Of a stretch of 64,000 nucleotides of DNA, positions 1 to 11,700 are shown one piece after another; position 1 is the first letter of the stretch; every line of letters starts with the position of its first letter. The DNA is from Primula veris. Lineage: Eukaryota; Streptophyta; Magnoliopsida; Ericales; Primulaceae. Both the position numbers and the translations under genes were made by a program. The stretch is from assembly GCA_963682055.1 (NCBI GenBank), contig OY821748.1, forward strand, positions 31,727,661 through 31,791,660. The letters run 5' to 3'. The notes beneath the pieces are model-generated. The model was not told the origin of the DNA. It worked only from the letters and a program-made list of their open reading frames with translations, and searched no databases.

Positions 1-2790
1 GTACAAAGCAATATAGTATAAATATATATGCTAGAACGTAAAATACTTAAAATGAAGAATATGATAAGTAATCATGGTTTCACTCAACGACGAATTGACT
101 GATCCAATCAACAAGTCTAGCCGGAGTTTGAGATTTTACCACCCGTTACAACTTATCTTCATTTTAAACCCATTATTCCTCAAGGAAATATCACAACAAG
201 ACAACACTAAAAACAAACCATTTAGCTCGGCAATTACAACATCTGAGATATGAACCTTTTCTCTATTCTCTTTGATTGAATCAAGAATGATATGAAACAA
301 TCAAAGATATGTTAACCACACCAGCTCTCTAAAATATATGTATATATGGAGTGTTAGAGAAATTGACCAAAGTCGAAAACTTGTCGAATGAAGTTTAGGC
401 TTCATAGTGATTTTTTAAGCAAATAAGCAAATGATGAAAGAGAATGATCAAAGGGTGTTTTCTCTCGTGTGTGGTGGTTGAAAAAAATAGATAGACCTCT
501 TTAGTTATAGTGTTGGAGGTTATTCAATTTTTTTTTTATCAATCTAGCTTCTTGGCTACCCTTTAACCGGTTTCTACTAACTTGTTGAGTTGATATCTTA
601 AAGAATAAATATATTCATAAATTTATGAACTTTTGAACGTTCGAGACGCTAGTGCAAATGTTGTAGAATAATCATCAACGATCACTTGCTGATTCGGAAT
701 CACATTTGAATCATTTACCAAGATTCAAATATTAACTCAAGATTGTATATGCTTTTTATATACACAGTTACAAGCGGTTACAATTCTATTAGTCCGTGTA
801 ACTGTTGGCGGTTATTCACTTTTCAAATTTTCTATGTTTTTTTTTCCAATTTTTGAATTGCCTTTGTATTTGCACTACCCATTTATCGTTCTTGCTCGTC
901 ATTCTGATATGTATCCCATTCTTTACCTCGTAGAAAGTAAAGTCCAATAAAGGGCAAGAAACATTATGGTTAATTGTTTAACCTTTTGGGTACACCCATG
1001 GAAGTTGCACCTAATTTCCGGCATCAAAATTGGTTAAAATGACTTTCAAGTCACTGAATCAACTAAATTACATATTTGAAAATGAAGTTACCGATTGATA
1101 CTTTGACAAACTAAAGTCACAAAATTAAAACTGACTGGAATCTTCCCATCGTAAATAAGGACAATTTAGTCAATTTGCATATAAATGATACTTTCCGACA
1201 ATATAATTGTTGAACTTTATATTTGAATCGTTTAATGAACGGAATTACATAAAGGTAGGTTACAAATTCAATATTTTCAAACTTGGATCACTAATTGCAA
1301 TTTTATTTTACAAAATTGAAATATGAAATTTTATAAACGATGAAATGATTACACGGAGATAGAATGCAAGTGAGTAACAAGCTGCGCTGCTAGCCCTTTC
1401 TTAATAGCAAAACCAATTCTTTTAAACACTACATCAATAGATCTCGAAGTCATTACATTACTATGCATGGCCATTTGAATTCTACTAATAAGTTACACCG
1501 CGTCAGATGCTAAGAACCCAAAGGTGTCAAAGCGAATGAGATAAAAACGTGCTGATTATCGGTGTACGCTTTCTCATGCTTAGCCATTTTGACCACAAAA
1601 CTAATGGGTAGAAAGTTATTCAATATCATGTATTATTGAATTTTAACAATTTAGTACTCCACAACCTATTAATTTTGGTCCAATTAAGGGTCCGACATCA
1701 TAAATCGACGAAATAACATTCACAAAATCTTACATTTGAATATTAATTTTCGATGGATAGTTACGCAATTGTACTTACTATGTAATAGGTGAGATAACAT
1801 GACTACGATTTTGTTATTTTACTCACTCTCAGTCACGTAAATTGACGAAAATTGATAGGTTGAGTCCAAATTGGTAAAACTTAAAGGTTGAATACTAAAT
1901 TGATAAAAAAAACGATAGTATAGATTAATAAACATCATTTCCCCCAGAAAACTAATAAATGTCATGTGTTTAAATCAACTCAATTGCAAAATTAAAACCA
2001 CTGGAATTTTCCCTTCATAAAAAAAGGCAATCTAGTCGTAAATGATACCTTACGACAACGTAAATGGTGAAATTTAATCGCTTAATGAACGAAATTGCAT
2101 AAACGTAGGTAAAAAAGTCAATATTTTCAAACTTGGATCATTAATTGCAATTTTCGTTTACAAACTTAACCGTAAAACTAATAAACCTCCGTGTTGTTAT
2201 TATTTGTACGTTGGTGGGAGAAATAGAAAGTGAAAAAAGAGTCATTTGTAATTAACCAGCTGGAACTATGGTCATTTGTAATTAACCTGTAGGAACTATT
2301 AATTATTGCAATTAACCCCTAAAGACTATCAAAATTTTGCAATTAACCCATAATATCATCTTTTAAATGATATAACTTGATACTCGATGATCCGTTTTGA
2401 TTGGTTTTTGATTTATTATAATCAGTTATTCAATATTTATGTGTATGAACTAAACTTTTACGGAATGACATGAGAAAACTATATTGTTATCTGAACTCAT
2501 ATGCATTGACAAACTGCACATATCATAGTAAAAATGAACAAAAAGATTATGTCATTTAGAAGATGAATTAGAGGGTTAATTGCAAAAGTTAGATAGGTTA
2601 TGAGGTGGTTAATTGAAGGAATAGATAGTTTGGGAGGGTTAGTTGAAAATGGGGGAATAGTTTGATGGAATTATTTGCAATTTATCCAAAACTAATAAAT
2701 GTGGTTGGTGTAACTGAAGGGGGGGGAGTAAGTAAAATAAAAAACTAAAAAAAGGTGTGAGAAAGGGAAAGGGAAAAAAGGGGGAAAGAG
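1..2790. other. Gene-free AT-rich region upstream of the pectin acetylesterase gene
   Basis: No open frame of convincing length or recognisable protein is seen on either strand. About 1128-1330 and 1991-2170 are diverged copies of one another. Both contain the string TTTTCAAACTTGGATCA and the same order of short conserved blocks, so this is an old dispersed or tandem repeat. Around 2230-2350 short blocks of the type 'attaacc...aactat' recur. The last ~100 bases before the ATG are purine-rich (AAAGGGAAAGGG type) and may be the 5' untranslated leader. No TATA box could be assigned with confidence. Confidence 0.6.
1128..2170. repeat. Diverged direct repeat (about 1128-1330 and 1991-2170)
   Basis: Two blocks of about 190 bases run in the same order. 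Both have a 'gactgga/actgga' start, 'tttaatgaacg', 'attgcataaacgtagg' or its variant, and the shared TTTTCAAACTTGGATCA. They differ by many substitutions and small gaps, so the duplication is old. The parent element was not identified. Confidence 0.55.
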
Positions 2791-5700
2791 ATGGATGGGG
2801 GGTTGTTTGTAGGTTGGTGGTGGAAGAGAAATAATAGAAAGAAGAGTGATAATAAAAGAAGAGTGTTAATAATAATAATAGTTATAGCACCACTAATATT
2901 AGCATTATTCTTTTTTTTATTCATCTTTAATAAATCATCTAATTTAATTATTAAAAGAGAAAACCATCATCATCCTCATACAACTCCGCTCTACGTTCCT
3001 TTAACCTTATTGACTAATGCCACACTCACAGCCGCTTGTATTTTTATTGTTATTATTATATATTCTCTCCTTTTTACATTTTGTAACAATCTATCTATAT
3101 ATATATATATATAGATAGATAGATAGATTGTTGAATGCATCTTAGTTTTAGCTGATTTTGACATTAATGGGCCCGTTTGGTAACAGATTTTTTTTTGTTG
3201 ATTTTTGGATTTTAGGTTTTTAAAATCTGTGCGACAGTTAGATTATTTAGCTTTTGAAAAGCAGATTTTTAGCCTAAAAAAGTTAAGAAATCCAAAAATG
3301 AAAATTCTGAATTTTGATTGGATTTTTAAAACAGATTTTAATAAATTTGATATTTGACAAAATAAGCTGTTGGCAAACGGACCCTAAGTAAGTATCTGTT
3401 ATTATTACAAGTAGTAATGTTAGATATATGTATATAGATTGTTGAATTGCATGTTATTTGTTGTTAAATTGCAGTTTGTTTGGATGGAAGTTTGCCTGGA
3501 TACCACTTTCATAGGGGTTTTGGATCTGGATCTAACAATTGGCTTCTTCATATTGAGGTTTTCTTCCCTTTTCCTTGTAATTTAAAAAACAAACAAAACA
3601 AAACTACATCCACAATAGTTTTGTTAAAATTTACATGTTAAACATTACCACATCATCATTTAATTTTACGTTAAATGACACATGTTTGTTATTTATAAGT
3701 CTCATGTAGTTTGTAATTTTAACAAAATTATCTATTGTTGACTAAAACTAATAATTTATTAATAGCCCACGATTACGTTTCAAACCATCCACTGCATACA
3801 TATATGCGTAGAAAATGAGAAAATGGTTAGTGAATTCGTGATATTGTGGAATTAGTGGTAGTTATGGCAGTGAGTTCAATATTTTGCCATATCACCCATT
3901 AAAAAACATGGTAAATTTAACAAGTTTTTTTAACAACATTAAAGTTAACATATACTTTTAACACAGCAAATGTGAAAGAAAAGTTTGTTTGTTAACAAAA
4001 ATTTTATGTAACAATTATGATAATATGACCACTGTGGATGCTCTAAGCACATCCTATATGAACAAATGGTCTTTTAGTCACATTAAACTCCAACTAAACT
4101 AATCCTACACCAGTACTCCTATTTAGCTTTTGCTTTCCCACCCACAAATTCAAGCTACTTTATGGAATTCTTTGTCTATTCCTAGAAATAGACAAATAAA
4201 ACCGTGATGAATAATTAAATAGTATATAAAAACAGATGTAACCTGAGTTTTCCCCAAAATTGAGTTTTCCAGGTAAGTGCATTTCATGATAACTATGGCC
4301 GGATTACATTGATGTTATATCCGTCTTTCTTTTTTTAGCAATTGGAGAAAAAGTGACACGGATTTAAAGAATTCCTTAAGTCGTTTTACTCACCCAACAC
4401 CACTCTTTATTTCCTTGCTTATTGCCCTTTTTCCTTCCATGCCATGATTTGTAGTACCCCATATTTCGGGCTCGCTTGATTGTAGGTTTTAAAACATTTG
4501 CTTAAATTCGTGAGTAGGAACCACATTTGATTTTTCAACTTTGCATTGCGTGCTGTTTTTTTTTCCTGACTTGTAAAGCCTATTTTTTGAGCTGAATAAA
4601 CACGAATTTTTTTCTGACCTGAATAAGCCAATGCTTAAAAGCTGCAGCCTGCAGCCAAGCAATTCCTACCCCTTTCGCACTTTTTTTCCCGCAAAATGGA
4701 GGGCAGACATTTTTAAAAATTATGTTAATCAGATTAAAAGCGTGCAATTTTTCTTCATTACTAATGATCCTCTTTTGTTTTACGTGATAGGGTGGTGGTT
4801 GGTGTGATACAATAGAATCATGTTCTGCTCGAAAGAAAACGGCATTGGGTTCTTCAAACCACATGGATAAAGTAGTTCAATTTTCTGGAATACTAAGCAA
4901 TGATCCCTCACAAAATCCTGGTAGGCTTACTTCCAGCTTTAACTTGGTTGCTCTTCACTGGAAAGTTTGTTTTTCTCCTTATTTAGTATATTCATCTCCA
5001 AGTGGTCTTGTAACTTGACTCGCTCTCCCACTCTCTGTATATATGTCTTGTAGCTGCGAATGTAATGGGTGAGCCGTACATGTTATGTATTTTATAGCAC
5101 CTAATACATTTACATTTTTGTAGGTATACCCTTCATTTTAATCTACAGGTTCTCCAGTCACAAACTTGTATTTAGAAAAGGAATCAAGTGATACTGTCTA
5201 ATTTATAGCACTCTAAATGACTTAATTTAATCTTCTACCTCTGAGTACACCCGCATCAATTTCCCTAACATTTTCCTTTAACTAACACACTTTTGCACTT
5301 TTGGGGTAAGAATTTAACTTTATACCATTTTCAATTCCCCTATTTTATTATCTCTATCTTAACTAATCATATATTTATTATATTCTATTAACTTTTTCTC
5401 ACTCCACATTTATTTCTAACTCTACCAACCTCTTTTTCTCCCCATGTAAATTAATATTTTATTATTTGAGGGAGTCTCTTTACTCCTTATATATGAGGAG
5501 AGTAATGAGTGAGAGTTAGTTTGAGGATGGCTTAGGGTTATTGATGCAAAGCTCTTTTTTGGTAAAGTTTCCATAAAATAAGGAAACAAGGTGATATGCA
5601 TACATTGATGCATATGCTGACTTCACCTTAATTGGAGACCTAAATCACATGCAAGCCAGAATAACGGTAAAAATCGTAGCCTGTGCAAGCAAGCACCCCT

Positions 5701-8700
5701 GGATTTCAACTGCTTCAGTTTACCCTCCTATTTTATCATTTTCTTTTACTTTCTTTTTCTGTATGAAACTAAGGCAGACTTGGCACATGCACGAGTTATA
5801 CGAAGAACATAATCCGTTACAGTTTCACAAACTTACTGTACAAATCCCTTTCTGATGTTCACATTCCCAAGTGCAGAACTATATGAACATTTAAAAATTA
5901 AGTTTCCTGAATACTAAACATATAACCAAAGTGACCGGCCATGCCCAGGACTACAAAGAAACTTTTTGCAACAAAATTTCTACAACTACACTACCTACAC
6001 CAACATAACTACAAGATCAAAATCGAAATAAGCAACTTATACATGAAATGCCCAAAACTAGAATAAATCCAACCCTATATGTTGCAACCCTTGTTCCAAG
6101 TCTTCAGCTTGGCATCCACCATCATAACTATTTGATTAACAACCCATATGTTTTTTTCCCTGTACTTGTGATATCTCAGCATATACCATTTTTGAGTAGG
6201 TGTAAAGTAGTGGAAAGAAGAAGCCTCTATACTTTTAAAAATTCATTTGTTATGGAGAAATTCTGTTTATTGAGTAGGTGTAAATTTAGTGGAAAATACG
6301 TGTTTACGTTTTACTTTTCCTTTATTAAGGAGCATTTGTGTTCCTGGCCACGTTCGAAATTCGTTTCCTTCTTTTTCTTCCCAAATCAAAAAATTGACTA
6401 CCTTTTTAAGAATTGCTTAGATATTAAGCGTAGCTGTGCATATGGTTTGTACTCATTAATATATATTCGCACTCTTATTCGATTTTCTGAAGGTTTATAT
6501 TTGGACATGTTTATATTCCAGATTTCTTCAATTGGAACAAAATAAAGATACGATATTGTGATGGTGCATCATTTGCTGGTCGCCAAGAGAGTGAATTAAA
6601 GGCAAGCCCTCCGGATTTGTTCAGAGATTACTATTTTTCCATATTCAGTGCGTACTTTTAGCCTCCACCTGATGGTTCTTTGCACTAATTATGTCTCTCT
6701 TCATTACTTTCTTTCTCTGTCCTTTTCTTTCTCCCTTAGAATGGAACTGAACTCTTCTTCAGGGGTCAGCTTATATGGGAAGCAGTTATGGGTGAACTTC
6801 TCTCGCTGGGCCTTTCTAATACAGCACAGGTACATTTCTTTGTGGTTTTCTATCCTTCTCTTACTGGGATAAGAAGTTACAAGTACCTACCTACCTGTGA
6901 ATAGCAACGCAGTAGAACGATTTTCACTAGTCCCATATCCTAGGGATGAAGGGGCTGGGAGTACCTTTATCCCCTTAAGGACCTGTTTACTTTGGAACCT
7001 AATAGACATCCCAGAGTAGAACGATTTTCTTGGACCTGTTTACTTTGGACCTGTTTTCTATCCTTCTCTTACTGGGATAAGAAGTTACAAGTACCTACCT
7101 ACCTGTGAATAGCAACGCAGTAGAACGATTTTCACTAGCCCCCTATCCTAGGGATGAAGGGGCTGGGAGTACCTTTATCCCCTTAAGGGCCTGTTTACTT
7201 TGGAACCTAATAGACATCCCAGAGTAGAACGATTTTCTTGGAAAATAACTTGTGTTTGGATGTAGCAAGAAATTGAAAGAAAAGAAAATTAATTGGAAAT
7301 GATAGAAAGGTTTGTATGTTAAATGGTAATAGTTGTCACAGGGTCATTCTGGCCACTAGGGGTGAGCAATTCTCGGTTCGGTTCGAATTTTGACAAAAAT
7401 AGGAACCAAACCAATTAAAAGTAATCGGTTTGGTTCAGTTCGGTTTGGACAAAATTATTGATTGAAACCAAACCAAACCAATAAAATTCGGTTTGGTTCG
7501 GTTGGTTTGTAACGTAATGAATGAGAACATGAAACTTTGAAAATAAAACGTCTTTCACATACAATAACGATACAAAAATTAACAGAAGTCACATTTTTTA
7601 TGTCAATTCTTTAAAAATATCGAAGTTTAAAACTCATTTCTCCACATATTCAATTGTCAAAAAATAATACTTGTTTTTCACATCTTCGTACTCATAATCT
7701 ACATTACTTTTGTAATGATTCTCACTAAAGGTGGTGATTGTGATTGTACGTTTTGTCTAATTATTACAATTTTATGTTACTAATGGAGATTTAACTCAAC
7801 ATATTTATTAATTATAATACTTTATAGCTATATTTGTAAATTATATTTAAGATATATAAAATATTTATTAATGCATATAAGTTATTGGTTCGGTTCGGCT
7901 TGGCTTGTTTTTGAAACCACCGAAACCGCAAGTTGAACCAATTAAATCGGTTTTTGAATTTTTAAGGCAAACCAAACCAATAGCTAATCGGTTTGGTTCG
8001 GTTTTTGATTGGTTCGGTTTGGTTCGACCGGTTCGGTTTTTGCTCACCCCTACTGGCCACACTCAAGTCATCTTAGCCAACAACATTTATCGTTGCACCC
8101 CGTGTTTGGCTAGCAATCACTTGTTTTTCGCTAACTTTTACATCTACGTGTTTATTAGACAAATACATAAACCAACATCCATGAATGTAAAGGGACACGT
8201 ATGACCCCAACCGACCTTTGTATTATTACCATAAACAATAACAAAAGATCCGTTGACATTCGTTCACATAGACATTTCAGATGCCAATATAAACTCTACC
8301 AAACACTTGTCATATTGTGCTAGGCAGTAAAAAACTGCAAGTGTAACACCTGTACTAGTAGCTAACAAAACTGCTGCCAGCAAGGAACTGCCACGCCCTG
8401 TCTGCACTTGCTAACTTAGTTGAACTTCGTTGCTACTTAAATGTTGTTGCCTTGCACTTAATCAAAACTCTGCAGATCATTAAAGCCAGCTGTGTATCAT
8501 GTTTTAATAATCTTACTATTCGTATTTTTCTGAACTTCCAATGCTAATTGGACTTAAAATCTATCGCTTCTGAAGTTAGAGATCTAGACTGCTCTGTATT
8601 CAATAAACTGTAACGTATAAACATTAAAATATAAAAAATAAGAAACTGCCCTCTTCTCTTCTAAAGCTAGTGTTTCTAACAACCTAGCTGCAGCCAGTAG

Positions 8701-11700
8701 TGCCTCTTTGGGGATCTATGATGGACGGTCGATGTCAATCAAAGGGTAGGGCGCTCCATCCCCGTTAAAGGGTGTGGCTATGGACTATGGAGCCAAGGTT
8801 TTATTTCTTGATTATATATCCTTATATGTTTTTATATGTCTACAATTTATTTATACATCTACACAGACAAAGTTTAGCGATATAACTCTTATACAACTAT
8901 TACATCTATATAGCACCCAATATTGTTTGGAGAGAAGTAGCCTTTAGTAGTTGGTATGTATATAACTTTTGTATACGTACATGCAGTTATATCAATTGAT
9001 GTAAGTGTTTTTATCATACCTGCAGTTAGAAAGGTATTAATTCAGAACTTTTGTTTTAATATGGACTACATGAATGACACCATTTTTTTTTTTGGTGTGT
9101 GTGTGGAAGTATTCACCTTTTGAATTGAAATTTGTAAGTCATGCTTTGCAACTTATTACCAATTCATTTGATAACTAATAACTCCACAGGCTCTTCTTTC
9201 AGGATGTTCTGCTGGAGGTTTAGCAACTCTGATACACTGTGATGACTTCAGAGAATACTTGCCCAAAGGCGCTACTGTCAAGTGTCTTGCTGATGCAGCT
9301 TTCTTCTTAAATGTGTAAGTCCTGCTTGTATATTTTGCTCACATTCTATTGGTTATTTTTCTTTGTTGGTCTGGGTTTCACGTCTCAAATTAAAGATAAA
9401 CTTTACTTATAAGCCACCTTTGTTATAATTGTAATAAGAGCTAGTAAAAAACAGTAGTTAAGTGTATTCTTTGCTTGCCTAAGCGTTTTAAAGTCGTAAA
9501 TCACTAAATCAGTAGTTAAACAGACTTAGAAGAATATATGATCGCTATCCGATGAAATCGTCATCCATCTTGAATTCATATATATCTCCACAATCTCCTG
9601 ATCTTAGATAATGCGTCATGTCTAGCAGTTTAGATGGTTTGGTATTACTCATTTACTCCTGATTTTTGTTAACAGTATCTGAAATTGTATTTTCACTCCA
9701 CTGCTAACATAAAGTAACTGAGGATATGCCTTTTAGCGAGGAGATCAGGTCACATAGATATTGAGTTATTACTGAAGCGATAGTCTCTGGAAAGTTATAC
9801 TATTCTTTCTGTTCTGATGTGTTCGTCCATTCTCTTAACTGCCTTTCTTGTATTCTGTTTGTTTATTTCAGGAAGGACATTGGTGGTCATGATTCCATAG
9901 CATCGTTTTATCATAGAGTTGTACATCTCCAGGTAGTTTTACTTCACCCTGAGCCTGTCGATTTCTAACTCCTGCTCTGCTAGCTTCAATGAATGGAGTT
10001 CTACTTTGATATTTTTGACCATTCTTTTTACAAACACTTCCTCATATTATGGCCTGTTTTTGTTTTCAATTTCATCTGCGTCATACTTAAAAAATTATAT
10101 GTTTCAGCAAAAGATACAAAAAACAATAGCAGATTACAGAAGACAAAAAAAAGTTCATTACCAATCTTCCGAGTTATTATCTTCAAACTTTTCTCACTTT
10201 ATAATCAATCTTTTTCTGTAACAATTCACGTAAAAGTACGAGTACAGTTTCTGAATTAGTTTTGTCAATCAATTTTTCTTACATTTACATAGTTTTGGCT
10301 GCATCAGCTTTAATTTGAATTTATTTCATATTATAACCAAAGCACCTACATTGTTCATGATAACCATTTAATAGATAATTTTTACCCTCATAAAAGTATT
10401 ATGCTTTATTTTTTCTATTTTTTTCGTCAGCAATTGTTTGCTTGATTTATCAGTTGGCTTGGTTACCATTATAGTCAAATTATAAGATATATACTTCTTT
10501 TGCAAGGGTAGCTGCTAATAACACGTGATATTTTTCATGATTTTAGGGTGTAAGGGAGAGTCTGAATAAGGACTGTGTTGGTACAATGGAACCTCACAAG
10601 GTTGGTAAACATGGTGTAGTCTAAACTAGTATTTCTAGCTGACTAGTGATTACAATACTCGTTTCTCTTTATCCGGTCTATCCATTTTTCTATCTGCATT
10701 GACTTGTCTTATTACATTGACAGTGTTTCTTTCCTCAAGAGTTCATAAAGCACATAAAGACACCAATTTTCCTTGTTCAGCCTGGTTATGATTTTTGGCA
10801 GGTAGATTTTGCATAAATTATATGCTATTAAATGTTGCGACTAACAATAAAGTTGTTTGTTTGGAGATACACTAAAATGCATGCTGTTTCACTGTAGATT
10901 TTAATAATCAGACTTGTTTTGTTTTATTGAGTTTATATGTGCATTTATTGTTTGACATTATTCATTGATGAACAAATTAAGTTTTTAATATTCTGTATAT
11001 ATTAGATGTAAAGCACAACTTCCCGTAAGGTGATACCCCTCCTAAAGAAGTTTATAAGTTTATGAAACCCTGCAATGGATTATTAATTCAATTCATCAAA
11101 TAAGTTGGGCATAATTATGCATTAAATTATTTTATTAAATATTAAGTTATGAGTGATTTCATTTAATGAGTATCTGTTAAACTTAACGAAGAGAGAGAGA
11201 GATTATACATGTTTGACATTGGAACAAAAATATTTCCTAAATTTCGTGATATAAACCGAGAGGTCTATCACAATCCTTTAGTGGGATGGAATGTGATTTA
11301 TGATTGATAAGGTAAGCTCTGGGTTGATGATATAGGACCAAAACTTCATGGGAATCTCCTACTGTGTTTTCCCATGGGTTCCCCATTGTAGCCTTTTAAG
11401 CATACGCAGAATAAACACACAAAATTCTCAATCAGCATAGATAAAGTGTGCAATTGTACTTAGAGAATGAGAGCCCACCCTCTCTTTCGAAGTAAGGTGT
11501 TTTACAGAAATATGATCAGGTTTGAGGCACAATGTTATGACCCTTCAGCAGCCGGGTTCTCATCTTTGGGTAGTATATGTTGAATATTGTCCCACATTGA
11601 TGGCTTATATATGAGTTACTCTCCTTCCTATCACAAGGCCTTATGGTGGGAATGGATGGACTCTAATATGGTATCAGAGCGGGCTTTCTTTGTTCCTTGT

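Noticed and set aside
2791..3114. 107-codon open frame at the esterase start
   Set aside because: Only the first 82 codons plus one base are coding; the rest is intron 1 read-through after the GT donor at 3038.
6048..6545. 165-codon open frame in esterase intron 3
   Set aside because: It has no family resemblance and overlaps exon 4 in a different frame; it is an intronic chance frame.
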